A stretch of DNA of 64,000 bases from Zygaena filipendulae (GCA_907165275.2 OU015661.1:4905501-4969500); one strand, 5' to 3'; shown: positions 39,856 to 51,713, counted from the first letter of the stretch. Numbers and translations are program-made. Notes: generated by a model from the sequence alone, not told the origin.

Positions 39856-40053
39856 TACTAGCTGTTCCCCGCGGTTTCACCCGCGGCAATTCGGAGTTCT
39901 CGCGAAAATTCCGGATTACAATATAGCCTATGTTACTCAGGGATGATGTAGCATTCTAATAATGAAAAAAATCGGCCCAGTAGTTTTTGAGTTAAATCGT
40001 AACAAACTAACAAACAAAATATAAAATCTTTCCCCTTTATAATATTAGTTTAG
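39856..40053 (+). repeat. Dispersed lepidopteran repeat, near full length
   Basis: Head tagctgttccccgcggtttc, middle tagcctatgttactcaggga, cggcccagtagtttttgagt, end tttataatattagttt. Same subfamily as 55585-55787. Confidence 0.9.
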
Positions 40054-40256
40054 ATAAGAAATAAAATTCTTGTAAATAACAAATTGAAGGTCAAGTCGTA
40101 GTTTACCTACCATCTGCAACAGTCCCTGACTGGATATAAGTAAGTAAGTAAGTAGCGTAAAAAAGTTTATAATATACTTACTTGTTGACAGTTTAAACCC
40201 CTCAAGCTTGTAGCATAATTGTTTGCAGATTCTAAAAGTCTAAAACGGTCAAAAAA

Positions 40257-40636
40257 ATAAAAACCGACTTCCAAAAAAACAAAACTAAAAAGCTAAAAAT
40301 AACAAAATACCGATTTAATCCAAAAGCCAAAAATACACGTTTTCCCGAAGCTGGGACGTTAATTGTTGAGGAGTTCTCCTGGTACATCACCATCAGCTCC
40401 TCTTCACCGTATATGCATTGTAACAATATACTAAAAGGAAATCTAAAATCGCTATAGGTGTGCCTATAATATTTGAAGAGTTCCGTCGATTTCTCCAAAA
40501 TCCCATCATCAAATTCCGATCTCATGACAATGGGACTATCTCGGGAGTAGGTATACCCTTTCAAACAAAAAAATAATTTTTCAAATCGGTCCAACCGTCT
40601 TCGAACCTCCTCCTTTTTAGGAAGTCGGTTAAAAAC
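40257..40636. mobile_element. 380-bp MITE-like element with gaagtcggtt ends
   Basis: The left end aaaaaccgacttccaaaaa and the right end ttttaggaagtcggttaaaa are inverted copies. The long minus-strand frame inside is a by-product. End fragments of the same family occur at 12319-12353 and near 26622. Confidence 0.7.
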
Positions 40637-41453
40637 TATCTATCGCAACTTGAACACATAAGCGCATAATTATGCAGGTAAGTATCTAATATATTTTATG
40701 ATCTCTCTAAGTATACAAAACATACAACTATGTTGTAGATGATGTTTTGGAGTATGGAATTTTTGTACAGGTTTAGGGCAGGTATACGAGTCAGTCAGTC
40801 AGTCAGTCAAACAGGTATCTATTCGTATTCTAAAGGACACGCTCACAAACGTCTTTTCTGTATTTTTTTAATTTACTTTGCTGTTAAGATACCTAAGACA
40901 TACGATTTCTGATAAGCGTTTTTAAGTTTTCGTCGGTATTATTTCCGTACCTACATGATAGAATAAAAAGAAGCATGATTATTATTTCCAATATACTTAA
41001 TTACTAATTCACACTTTCAGATAGCTTAATTTTCTGATGGTCCAAACAAAACTTCTCCCATTTTTTAACTAATTCTCAGGTCAACCGTTGAATATTAAGA
41101 AATCGGCCTTTATCGAATTAAAATGTTTAAAATTCGTATAATCTTAATATGTACCTAAACTTTAATTTACCGAGAAATGAGAATTGTTGGTTTAATTCAA
41201 TTTGAAGAGTAACAATGAGAATCCTACTCTGTAATTTACAGAGTGTAATTAGGTATGTAGGTATTTATTTCTATAGTGTAGGTAATAATGTAGTTTTAAA
41301 TAGTATTTATCTAGACATAAATTTCACATAAGCTCGTAGTTAAGTGAACATACCTAAGTACAACATTTTTTTGGTACAAGGGAACCTAAGAGAACATACT
41401 AATTGCGAATAATTACACTATGTGACGATTAAGAAACCTCTATTTGTATTTGT

Positions 41454-41643
41454 AACTAGCTGTGCCCCGCGGTTTCACCCACGTGAGTTTCGGAATTCCC
41501 ACAGGAACTCCAAACTTCTTTTATACGAACCTTGTTCTGACAATAACGAATACAAAAAAAAACAATTATCCAATTTGGTTCAGTAGTTTGGAAGTTATGC
41601 GCTTAGCAACATATTTGGCGATTTATTTTTATTATATAGATTA
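41454..41643 (+). repeat. Dispersed lepidopteran repeat, RTE-like 3' body
   Basis: Head gctgtgccccgcggtttcac, then ccaatttggttcagtagttt and an attatatagat end, which differs from the tataatattagta subfamily. Confidence 0.8.
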
Positions 41644-41810
41644 TAGATGTTTAACATCACTGATGTAAAAAGAATAACGTAGTTGAGTTTAAAAAAATCA
41701 TAAAATTAAATAGATCGATGGTTTCTTACAGTAGGTACCTAATGACATTGCTAATGACGGTAATTTGTACCAATTAGGCAGATCATATACCTAATTCAAT
41801 GTATATAATA

Positions 41811-41930
41811 CTAGCCGTAGCCCCGCGGTTTCACCTGTGTGAATTTCGATCCTCCCTCGGGAACTTTAAAAAGGATCCTATAACTGTCAGAATACTGTAA
41901 CTTTCTATCAGTGAAAGAATCCACACAGTA
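41811..41930 (+). repeat. Dispersed lepidopteran repeat, 3' truncated
   Basis: Head gccgtagccccgcggtttca, ctccctcgggaactt, and ctttctatcagtgaaagaat; the end is lost. Confidence 0.75.
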
Positions 41931-42085
41931 GGTATACATAGTTTCAGATAAACCCTAATTCCAAATTTACACATTTCACCCCTTTGTAACGAAGTGCTGC
42001 TAGGAGAGCCCTGGTTAAACTTGTCCTCCATAATAGTCACGACCCTCAGTCATGAGGAAACGATTAAGAAGAAGAAGAAGAACAT
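41931..42085 (+). repeat. Repeat ending in an (AAG)n tail
   Basis: Block with cacgaccctcagtcatgagg and aaacgatt runs into five AAG units, the usual 3' end of a common lepidopteran non-LTR element (from memory). Confidence 0.5.
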
Positions 42086-42591
42086 TAGTTTAAAAGGATT
42101 TGCAAGCATTTCGTCGTATCTGTTGTATTCTTCTTATACCCGTAGATATTATTATATTTTCAGTTTCAAGTTTTAGTATCTGTTCGTCATCGCGCCGCAC
42201 TCGCCCATAAAATGAGATATATTATATGTTAACTTCCACCTTTTCGTATAATAACATCTTTGCGTATTCAATACACTAAGTAGGTACCTACTCAACATCA
42301 AGCAGTAGATTCTATCTCGTTGAGTTTCTTAGACCGTGGGTGGTGAATCTATAGTTTTAAAACAGTTACCTACTACTTACTTATCTAAGTACTAGATAGG
42401 TATATTCACAGAGTTATAGATCGTATTACACTCGAATAAGGTGCAATAAGATCGTGTGTTTAAACATTGCGGACGTAGACATACGATGCCCACGCGATTC
42501 CTCGAAGTTGATGTTTTAAACATTGGTCTCCAAATAGCTGAGGCTCAAATACCTACCTGCTGACAAAACATCTGGTCGCTAATTTAAATCA

Positions 42592-42768
42592 GACTAGCTC
42601 CTCTCCGCAGTTTCACCTCCGTTAAATTGGGAGTTCCTGCGAGAAATCCGCGATAAAAAGTATCTACCCTATGTCACTCAGGAATACCATAGCTTCCTAG
42701 TAAGTGAAAGAATTTTTAAATTAGTCTCTCCAAATACAAAATTTTCCTCTTTATAATATTAGTACTTA
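42592..42768 (+). repeat. Dispersed lepidopteran repeat
   Basis: Degraded head (tagctcctctccgcagtttc), middle blocks intact, end ctttataatattagtact. Confidence 0.8.
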
Positions 42769-43083
42769 AATAGATAACGACATAGCACGTACGCATTGCT
42801 AAAGTTTAAATTTTACGCGTCTTTTTATTTTGGGTAGCCTACCTATGTTAGGAGTAGATACCTACCTACTATGGAGTACCTATAGACTCGAGCATAAATC
42901 GTCACGATCAATAAAAATACAATTATTGTAGTAGGCTTCTTTTAAAATTTCCACTTAAAGATTAATCTGCAAGAAGATAAAGAAATACCTAATGATATTC
43001 TAAAATCCAAGCTTTTTTAACCCGTGTTCGTTATTCATTCAAAATAGCTCAGTTGCTACTATTGCTATTACTGTTGTTACTAT

Positions 43084-43391
43084 TACTAGCTGTGCCCCGC
43101 GGATTCACCCGCGTGAGTTTCGGAACTCCCGCAGGAACTCCAAAGTAGCCTGATTTACTCTTCATAACATCAGCCAATTAGCAGTGAAAGTTCCGTCAAA
43201 ATCGGTCTAACCGTTTCGCAGATTCACCCGTGTGAGTTTCGAAATTCCCGCAGGAACTCCAATATTCTTTCATAATCTTCTCCTTGAAATAACAAACACA
43301 ATAAAAAGGAATTAGCGAAATTGGTCCAGCCGTTCACACACGTGATGCCGGTGACCAAGGGAAATAGGTATTCATTTTTAAATATATAGAT
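43084..43391 (+). repeat. Dispersed lepidopteran repeat with duplicated head
   Basis: The head block gattcacccgcgtgagtttc recurs at 43220 as gattcacccgtgtgagtttc, each followed by cccgcaggaactcc, so the 5' half is tandemly duplicated. Ends atttttaaatatatagat. Confidence 0.85.
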
Positions 43392-44709
43392 ACCTATAGA
43401 TTTTATTATAGGTATCTTTAAATATCGGTCTTACAAAACGATATTTTTAGATACCTATTTTTCTTAATAACCACTGGCCTACATTTAGAGCATTGATCCG
43501 CAAACACGTCTTACATGCCGATGCGTGCAGGCGCGAATATTTCTCGAAGCTTCTAAAGTAAATATTATGTATCTAGATCTAGTAGTCTTATGATTGTTGT
43601 TCGAGACAAGGAGAATTGCTAAAAATGTCTAGCCTCACGAACTTTTGTATTAACCTTGGCACCTAAATATGTATTGTATAGATAAGTATCTATTTAAAAT
43701 AAATCCTCCATTTAAAAATCAATACATCCCTCCGCCTGGTATCTGGGAATCACCGTAAACAGGGAATTATTATCTATTTAGATATCAGTAATTCCCTAAT
43801 AAAGAATATGCAGTCTGGAAATATAATCGCAATCATCTCTTATCTATACGCTAACACGTATAATAAAAAGTGTTTGCCTCAGACTTTTTATTTCGTCTGA
43901 GGTGTTTGCTTTTAAGTTTGTAATTTTGGATCTAGAGTAACTTCGGGTAGGTACCTAATATGGCACACCACTAGCGTTTTTGGAAATAAATCTCGAAATT
44001 TATGAGATCAAACAGTTTTATTGGTTAATTCAGTCTTAAAACTTATAAGTAATCAATGATTAAAATTTAAGGTAATTAACTTCAAAACATAACTAAAATA
44101 AACTTTTTTCGTATTACTGGACAATCGTTAAAATTTAAACATGGCAGGACATTATGGCCCAGGGCCATATTGGCCACAAATGAAGTAAATCTCATTGCTC
44201 CACCATAGCAAATAAAAGCAAAAAATTTAATAAATAAACTTTGCGCTATTTTGCGGTACAAAATTCCTAGAAAAATACGGCTCCTGAGCAACATTTGCCA
44301 ACTTAAAACATTGAACCCATGACTCGCCTCTATTGTCCATAGAATGAACATGAAACATTACGTACTTCTATCAGGATTTTAATCAGAACTGAGGTACATT
44401 TTCTCCCTCCGAGCTAGACATTTGTGCCTCCTTGGTAGACCATATTGACCATCTATCTGGTGAGCCATAGGTATTGGCCGTAGGGAAGCTTTAACAAATA
44501 TAAACGATATTAACGCAGATAAAAATCGCGTGTAGGGAACAGCTTAGTTTTTAAGTAGGTAAATTAAGTAGAGTATTGTCAGTTTAAAAAAAGATTGACT
44601 TGGTAGTATCGTTGAAGGGAAACCAAGAACTTCAGATAACCCCGGAGCAAAAATTTCCATGTTATTATCTTATTCGGAGTTAGTTGGAAAGGGGGTACTA
44701 AATAAGGAT
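43392..44709. other. Non-coding stretch left of the BEL element
   Basis: No gene is recognised. The last five bases (44705-44709, aggat) are the left target-site duplication of the retrotransposon. Confidence 0.4.
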
Positions 44710-44974
44710 TGTTAAAGCGCCTTAAGCAGAAGAATAGCAACCAGTAATATCAACGAGGCACCTACCTACCATCGAGATTTATCTAAAATATAAATTGACC
44801 GTTGCGTCGATACTAAAAAATATAATCACTTCGGTTACGTTCGTCCAGCAAAAGGACACGACCTTTCTTTGTTCCACAGTCTAAATTTCATATTACATTA
44901 GGTACCGCATTAAAAACTTATACTAAATTACTTGAGTTTCATTATTTATGAAATTCCAATCTTGTGCGTAAACA
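44710..44974 (+). repeat. Left LTR of the BEL/Pao element
   Basis: 265 bp, from tgttaaagcgccttaag to cttgtgcgtaaaca. Should hold the element promoter. No difference from the right LTR found by reading. Confidence 0.95.
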
Positions 44975-44981
44975 AGAAAAT

Positions 44982-44999
44982 TGGCGACCGTGACAGGAC
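44982..44999 (+). promoter_or_regulatory. BEL/Pao primer-binding site
   Basis: tggcgaccgtgacaggac begins 7 bases after the left LTR. The initial TGG pairs with a tRNA CCA end, and this sequence type is usual in BEL elements. Confidence 0.8.
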
Positions 45000-45908
45000 A
45001 AAATTTGAAATAAAAACTGCAGTCTATAAATTTTCGGAAAAGAAGATTACACTGTCGAAATAAATCAAAATTAGGAAGACGAGATTGGAGCCATGAAGAC
45101 GATCGACGTGGGCTGGTCAACAAGACATTCAAAATATCGTGCTGGTGCGAAGCTGCCGGCGTCTTCTTAACAAGCTAAGTGCCCTGTCTTTGCTTCCTAC
45201 CTACACACATTATCCAAATTTCTCAATTTCCAAAAAACTTATAACCTATTATCCAACATTACTAAAATTCATTGTATCTACTAAATTAACTATTTAAATT
45301 GAGCTACTTATTCACTTGTGCTATATTTCCACAATTAAATATTTTACAAATTTCAATAATTAGGTATTTTCTAAAGGTACCTGCATATACACTATATTCT
45401 ACTTACATCATTTTGCTTAAATTCTATCTTTTTACAATTGCTAAATAAAAACAAAATTAACAAGATGTGTCGTATGTTCACGACTCGCACTTATCTAGGG
45501 GTAGGCAAAACTGTTAAAATTCAATTATTATAATTTTTCTTCTGTACCTAACTAAGTTAATAATCGGTTTTGCATTTCCCTAGCGTACCTACTATGTTAG
45601 TGATTCATTTAGGTATTTTTCATTATTTACTCAGTATTTGCCGATAAATTTCAGGCCAAAGGCCCACTCCTGTACGCAGTGTGCTTGCACCAGACGACAA
45701 TGCGTGTCGCGCAGCGCACCCTGGCTCTACGGCAAGTCAACGAAGCGAGGAGCGCCAGGCAAACTTTTATTTATTCATTAACTCCTAAAAGGTCGAATTT
45801 TGTTGAAAGGGACATCGATTTATCGCTACCTACATTAAAAATAAAATTTTAATTTCCATAATTTTATACCTACCCTTAAATTCATTAGTTACGTTTATAC
45901 AGTTGACC

Positions 45909-46064
45909 ATGTCGATGGATGGCGATAGATTAGATGTACCCCCGAAGGCACCCTTGAAGGATCTATTCGCTAAACGTAGTTCAATCAAGGGACGGTTCGA
46001 AGGCTTGTCGGCAAGGTTCGACGACCTACAAACATGGATCGAGGTACAAATGCTCAAAATATGA
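45909..46064 (+). pseudogene. BEL/Pao gag start, truncated
   Basis: A 51-codon frame whose LKDLFAKRSSIKGRFEG segment is the characteristic N-terminal helix of BEL-type Gag proteins. A stop follows at 46062 and the remainder of gag is absent. Confidence 0.65.
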
Positions 46065-46369
46065 TAGTCGTAGCTGACGAAAGGAAGACAGCATTGAAGA
46101 TTTTATTCAATGTGTCGTCGTAGCTAAAAACATGAAAAAGAATACGATCAGCGTAATGCAATAATTATCAAAACAAATAGCAGTACCGACGATATACGAC
46201 AAACGATAACCATTTCATGATTCCGGTATCAAGCTGCCAACAATACAAAATCCAATATTACAAAATACTTCATCTAGATTTTCATTCTCATTCAATTCTA
46301 AATCGCAATTCACACCACGTTCTTCACACAACAACAATTATCAAAACAAGCTATCTTAATTTATCAAAA

Positions 46370-46735
46370 TATACAATCACTAAGTCGAGAGCAACTGTCA
46401 GCTGGTCAGTCATACGGTCAATATTTGTATACAATCACTGAGTCGTGGGCAACTGTCAGATAGTCAGTCAAGCGGTCAGTGTTTGTATACAATCAACATC
46501 TAAATCGACTGAACTTACTAGGTACTGAGTCGTGGGCAACTGTCAGCTAGTCAGTCATACGGTCAATATTTATATACAATCACTGAGTCGTGGGCAACTG
46601 TCAGCTAGTCAGTCAAACGGTCAGTGTTTGTATACAATCAACATCTAAATCGACTGAACTTACTAGGTACTGAGTCGTGGGCAACTGTCAACTAAAGTCA
46701 GTCAAACGGTCAGTATTTAGGTACCTATATAGTAT
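46370..46735 (+). repeat. Minisatellite with 145-bp higher-order period
   Basis: Five copies of a unit containing gagtcgtgggcaactgtcag and agtcagtcaaacggtcag start near 46378, 46436, 46524, 46581 and 46669. Alternate spacings of about 57 and 88 bases make a 145-bp higher-order unit. Lies inside the BEL element. Confidence 0.9.
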
Positions 46736-47509
46736 ATAAAGTCTTTAAGTAATAGAAATCACAAAACTTACACAGTACTTATGTACATAGAATCACAAAA
46801 TTTGCGATTGCGGTATGTTCCCTTATGCGTAGGTAACGCTGTATGTTTATTCTCTTTATTATAACTTTGTTATAGAAAGGTGAACTATCTCCATGCAGCA
46901 TGGCCAATGAAGCCGGAAACGAACGTTGATCGTTCAGTGGGTTCAACTATGTATGCGAGTCATACTATTTTTGACACATCCTGACGTACAAATGCGTTAC
47001 GTTTGTAATCAGACTGTTAAGTCTCTTTTGCTTTTTATAGATTAGTGTAAATCTTTCATTGGGTTTTAAAATGTACTATTAATTGTATTGCTTTGTTATT
47101 GTAAGTCCGTATTGAACAAGTTTTAACGAATTTATTTTCACTGTCATCGTATTTCTATCATATAATTGCAATCCTAAATTTCAATGAATTAATTGTTTAT
47201 TAGTGATGATTCATTTATAATTTATCTAATATCTAAATGCATACAGCAACACATAATTATTCAGTTCTATTCTCACCACTATTTTTAATTTCGGGCTCCA
47301 TTGAATTACGATGTAAGTATCTACTTTGATCTTGTCAACAAACTTTTAACTGTAAAAACTTATATCGAAAAGTCTCCAAAATAAAATATTCATTGCTTTC
47401 TAACTACAGATTTTGTCCCATTCGCCCTCATCAAGGGCATCCTCTAAAGGAATGCCATTAGGGTCGGGATGCAAAATTAATAAAATTTTACATGAGTGTG
47501 TTTGTTTGT

Positions 47510-48177
47510 TTACGTTTCAAATACGTACAAATAAAGGCAGCTACAAAAGAATTACGTAGTTTCCTAAAGAGCAATACGGAACCTCTATCTGCGTTTACGG
47601 CTCAGGAGGTCACGAAATTCAATTTCATCCCTGCGCACGCTCCTCACTTCGGGGGAAATATGGGAAGCCGGGGTTAAATCCGCGAAAGTCGTTGGCAACG
47701 TACATCTGACCTAGTCTTTTTGCACAAGTGGAGGCCATTTTAAATAGTCGCCCCTTATGCCCAATGTCCTCCTCTCCCAATGACTTCCTTACTCTATCCC
47801 CAGGGCACTTCTTGATCGGGAGACCGCTGAACGCTCTACCGGCACCCGCTTTGGAAGATCGCAAAGAAGGAACTCTACAACGCTACGCCCGCCTGGAGCA
47901 ATTACGACAGCACTTCTGGAACAGGTGGCAAAGAGAATATATATCAGAGTTGCAGCAGCGCATTAAATGGAGACAGGATAAAACCAAATTGCACGTGGTG
48001 CTGTTACAAGAGCATCGCGTTCCCCCACTGAGCTGGCGTCTCGGACGAGTTGAGCGCCTCTATCCGGGCTCAGATGGGATTACCAGAGTGGCGGACGTGA
48101 AACCCACGAGAGGCTGCGTTCGTCGTCCGTTGGTGCGGCTGTGTCCTCTACCTACTGCGGAGGAACTTCAGAGTTGA
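47510..48177 (+). pseudogene. BEL/Pao integrase C-terminal region, frameshifted
   Basis: The first part (to about 47660) reads ATKELRSFLKSN and FIPAHAPHFGG, typical of the end of the BEL/Pao integrase core. A one-base frameshift near 47664 and stops near 47712 and 47744 break it. From 47728 an open frame of 149 codons reads NSRPLCP, PGHFLIGRPL and HFWNRWQREY, the conserved BEL/Pao segment called DUF5641, ending at a TGA 15 or so bases before the polypurine tract. Non-functional as it stands. Confidence 0.9.
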
Positions 48178-48192
48178 AAGCCCAGGTCTTTC

Positions 48193-48203
48193 AAGGGGGG
48201 GAG
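48193..48203 (+). promoter_or_regulatory. BEL/Pao polypurine tract
   Basis: aagggggggag just before the right LTR; the usual plus-strand primer of LTR elements. Confidence 0.85.
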
Positions 48204-48207
48204 TTTA

Positions 48208-48472
48208 TGTTAAAGCGCCTTAAGCAGAAGAATAGCAACCAGTAATATCAACGAGGCACCTACCTACCATCGAGATTTATCTAAAATATAAATTGACCGT
48301 TGCGTCGATACTAAAAAATATAATCACTTCGGTTACGTTCGTCCAGCAAAAGGACACGACCTTTCTTTGTTCCACAGTCTAAATTTCATATTACATTAGG
48401 TACCGCATTAAAAACTTATACTAAATTACTTGAGTTTCATTATTTATGAAATTCCAATCTTGTGCGTAAACA
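48208..48472 (+). repeat. Right LTR of the BEL/Pao element
   Basis: 265 bp matching the left LTR throughout; followed by the target duplication aggat. Confidence 0.95.
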
Positions 48473-48539
48473 AGGATCATTGATTTAATTAAACTTAATA
48501 TTTGTACTACGTAAAATTTACAAGTATAGTCGGTATGAA

Positions 48540-48775
48540 ATTTTTATTATTATATTTGCCCTTGCCCCGTAGTTTTTGAAAATGCCTAAGGGCAGCACTT
48601 TCGCTCGCCGAGCTGTGGCCAACTTCTTATGTTGTTTACCATTTGTTTTACCCCCTTAATCCTTGGCTGCCGAGACTGTGGCCAAGGGTTAAGGGCTTTG
48701 GTTAAGAGGGTGTGCATTTCGCATTGGTGGGCTGGCGTCATCTCGCGCCCCTAGAAACCTATAGTTTAGTTAGAT
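48540..48775 (+). other. Possible repeat block
   Basis: Contains two related segments (ccgagctgtggccaacttct and ccgagactgtggccaagggt) and cctaagggcagcactttcgc. Looks like an interspersed repeat, but I cannot place it. Confidence 0.3.
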
Positions 48776-48877
48776 ATTGTAAATTGTAAAAGGTACCTTC
48801 TTTCCCTATGTTGCTTACGAGAAAACAAAGCTATTATTTTAAGTTAGGTAGGTAACGAAGACAATTTCAAAAACTTC

Positions 48878-49191
48878 CGATTGGCGCAGTAGGTCACCAT
48901 GCCTATCTGCTAATCAAGAGGATCCGGCTTCGATTCCCGGTGGGGGTGGCCTTCGTGTAATGAACACAGGATTCTACTTTCCAGTCTGGGCGTGTATATA
49001 CAATATCTATAATGCAATACCTATATAAGTAATAATCACAAATAATAAATGTGTAATAATCACGACACAAACTTAAGTTTAGTGTGGGATCAAGTAGATC
49101 TGTGTGTTGTGAAGTGGAAGTGTATTCAATTCTGATCATAGGTTTTGGGATGCACGGTGCACAAACAGACATAAATTAAAAAAAAAATAGT
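48878..49191 (+). repeat. tRNA-derived SINE with poly(A) tail
   Basis: A-box-like attggcgcagtaggtcacca, then the B-box-like ccggcttcgattcccggtgg, a tRNA-unrelated body containing the cattacacgaagg-type segment in reverse, and a terminal run of ten A. The head resembles that of the minus-strand SINE at 870-940. Confidence 0.8.
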
Positions 49192-49544
49192 TTTGATTCT
49201 GCTATTGATATCTAAGTAGGTACGGTATATTAAGATTGTCTGAATTATTTCCCTGTTATAATATCTCGATACTACCTAGCTCATTGACCCACGTGCACAC
49301 GCGCGACTCTATGTGACCCCATGACCCAGTTTATCTTGAAATGTACTTATCTTTTGCGTCAATAATGTTATAGGACACCTTTAACCGGTTTTTAACTGGT
49401 TTCTAAAGCGTAGGTACCTACCTATATTTTATATTAAGTACCTACTTATGTTTATTTTCATTAATGATAATGAAAATGAAGTTTTAAGTAGCCTAGGTAT
49501 TTGTTGGAAAGTAGACATTACAACATAAATAGTATAAAACAAAA
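49192..49544. other. Non-coding stretch
   Basis: Rich in TAGGTA/GGTACC hexamers; nothing else recognised. Confidence 0.4.
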
Positions 49545-49701
49545 TCGCTTCCCGCTGTCTATCTGTCACTATATATGCTTAGATCTTAAAACTACGCAAC
49601 AGATTTTAATGGGGTTTTTTTAATAGATAGAGTGATTCAAGAGGAAGGTTTATATCTATAGTTTATCCTGGAATTCGAGCGTCGTGGGGGACAGCTAGTA
49701 A
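49545..49701 (-). repeat. Dispersed lepidopteran repeat, minus strand, degraded
   Basis: Ends cgtgggggacagctagta (reverse of the head) with a poorly kept body. Confidence 0.6.
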
Positions 49702-50299
49702 CAGTAATAAAGTTAAAATTATTGCGATCGAAAGCAATGGTAAACCCCACCACAGAGACTGCACTGTGAAATAGATAATAATTATGTACTGCCATATACA
49801 TACATACGCGAGAATATTTCTTGGTAATGTTTACTCTTGGACTGAAACCATCACGAGAATTTTAAGATACAAATGCTCTAAAATATAGGTACGTATATTC
49901 GCACCATTGTGATGTGACCCAATTTAGGTACCTACGGCTTACCTATGTCAAACTTTACCACCTATGTCAAGCAAGTGGACTGAGCCGCAAAAATAAAAAT
50001 AGAAAATTAACTACTTCCCTCGAAAAACAATTTAAATAAATAGTAATAGATGATTATCCTACTCAACTCAGCGCATTCTACGTTGGCCCCTCATTATCAC
50101 ATTCAAGTCACCTACCTAATATTTGATAGATTATAGATATGTACCTAACTACACTTGGACACATCTGGACAATCATGGTGGGCCAATGCCCACCTTGCAT
50201 TTTCAGTTTCGTTTGGTCCTAGCTAAAATTTAAATTAGGTCAAGCAAAAAGTTTTTATGCAGTTTTGAACCTAGCACATTCATAATTGATGATGAAAAT
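49702..50299. other. Non-coding stretch
   Basis: A short palindrome ggtgggccaatgcccacc at about 50178-50195 precedes the Tc1-like fragment and may relate to its end; otherwise featureless. Confidence 0.4.
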
Positions 50300-50853
50300 G
50301 ATGGAAGGAAGAAGGTCTACCGACGTAAGGGAGAGCGTTGAAGAGAAGAGAACAATGCTGCTTTGAAGAGAGGGTTGCTTATGGTGGTGGCTCATGGACT
50401 GTCTGGGGCGGTATATCCGCGAGCGGCAAAACTCAACTTGAGGTTATTACAGGACCACGGCTACCAACATTAAATGCTGAAAGGTACATTCGTGAGTGCT
50501 TAGAACCTGACGTGATGCCATACGCGGACTATGTGGGCCCAAATTTCCTTTTTATGCATGATAATGCAAGAGCCCATACGGCCGGCATCGTCAGGGAATA
50601 TCTTCGGGATGTGAACATCACAGTTATGGACTGGCCAGCCAGAAGCCCAGACATGAACCCGATTGAGCACATGTGGGACGAGTTAAAAAGACGTGTTACG
50701 GCTCGTCAGCCAGTTGCCCAGACGATGCAGGAGTTGAAAACTGCCATAGAAGAGGAATGGGAGATGATCCCTCAAAATGTCATAGAGCGGTTGATAAACT
50801 CTATGCCTAATCGTATGAGAGCAGTTGTAGATGCCCACGCGTTATTAAATTAA
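50300..50853 (+). pseudogene. Tc1-like DD34E transposase, 5' truncated
   Basis: Tc1/mariner transposases cut and paste their element through a three-carboxylate catalytic site. Here the C-terminal half is intact over 171 codons: GGGSWTVWGGIS, then the second aspartate in HDNARAHTAG, then WPARSPDMNPIEHMWDELK. The spacing from that Asp to the Glu is 34 residues, so DD34E. A frameshift near 50338 separates it from a short upstream piece (DGRKKVYRRKGER). The DNA-binding domain and the first catalytic Asp are missing, and no paired terminal repeats are clear. Dead copy. Confidence 0.93.
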
Positions 50854-51375
50854 ACCTTTATTTGATAAAACATGTTTTTTAAAACCAACTGTCTTCATCA
50901 AGGCGCATACCCGACTTGTTAGGCGTAGCTCCATGTCGTGTAGTATTCTGAATGATCGAAAAAGATGGTAAAATGTATCAGGTTTAAAAATGCATCAATA
51001 GTTTTTGTTCAATCTAGCAATCATATTTAGGTAGGGGCCATCGAAACCTCTAAACTCTAAGGTGGGCCAATAAATGTGACCAGAAGTAGTTTCAGAAATG
51101 TTATTTTTAAAACACACAGTGTTGTTTTCTTTCTAAATAAACACTGCTTGCGTCAAATTTATAGATAAACGAAGAGAACAAACTTCATAATATAAGTTCG
51201 TAACTGCGTCAGTGATCGCGATCGCTGTGACTTGCGGTATAGGACTTTACGTTTGAGCAAGAAAACCCTAATATAATTATTACAACAAAGCTGACCTCGC
51301 CTCATCTGCAATAGGTAGATACGGCGAGCTCTACATGCAAAAGAACAACTCTATGTGAACTGACTTGATAAAAAA
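50854..51375. other. Non-coding stretch after the Tc1-like fragment
   Basis: aaggtgggccaataaatgtg at 51060 partly echoes the palindrome at 50178 and could be the other end of the element; this is weak. Confidence 0.35.
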
Positions 51376-51520
51376 TAATCTAATGTAATATTTCTGAAAA
51401 TCATCATCATCATAATGTGAAGTGATCTATGATGGGACATTGCTGGGCTAACACTCTTCTCTTTGAAGACCAGTCCTGCGCAAACTGTGGCTAAAAGAGA
51501 ATGTATAACCAATGCGCCCT
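51376..51520 (+). repeat. Probable non-LTR element fragment
   Basis: atcatcatcatcat run followed by gggacattgctgggctaaca and ctctttgaagaccagt, a common lepidopteran LINE-type motif (from memory). Confidence 0.4.
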
Positions 51521-51713
51521 CAATCTACCCAGACCCTCCATCTACCTGTTTGATTTGCCCACATTCTGTAGCTTCCGATGCTTGGTCGTTACTTGAGCCT
51601 TTTTACACCCAATGCTTATCAGCTCTACGACTGTGCCCCAACCATTGCCTGTTTATAATAGGCAATTTTTCGTCTTTTTTTATAGCTATGTCGTTTGTAA
51701 TTTATATGAATAG

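Larger units (their letters stand above)
44710..48472 (+). mobile_element. BEL/Pao LTR retrotransposon, internally deleted
   Basis: A 3,763-bp element bounded by two 265-bp LTRs that look identical base for base, each starting TG and ending CA, and flanked by the direct repeat aggat (44705-44709 and 48473-48477). A primer-binding site follows the left LTR and a polypurine tract precedes the right one. The interior (about 3.2 kb) is far shorter than an intact BEL/Pao element: it keeps only a gag start and the end of the integrase region with frameshifts; protease, reverse transcriptase and RNase H are missing. Insertion is recent by LTR identity, so this defective copy was probably moved by enzymes supplied elsewhere. 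Confidence 0.93.

Noticed and set aside
40232..40594. A 120-codon minus frame
   Set aside because: It lies inside the MITE-like repeat with gaagtcggtt ends and is read through by chance; no family features.
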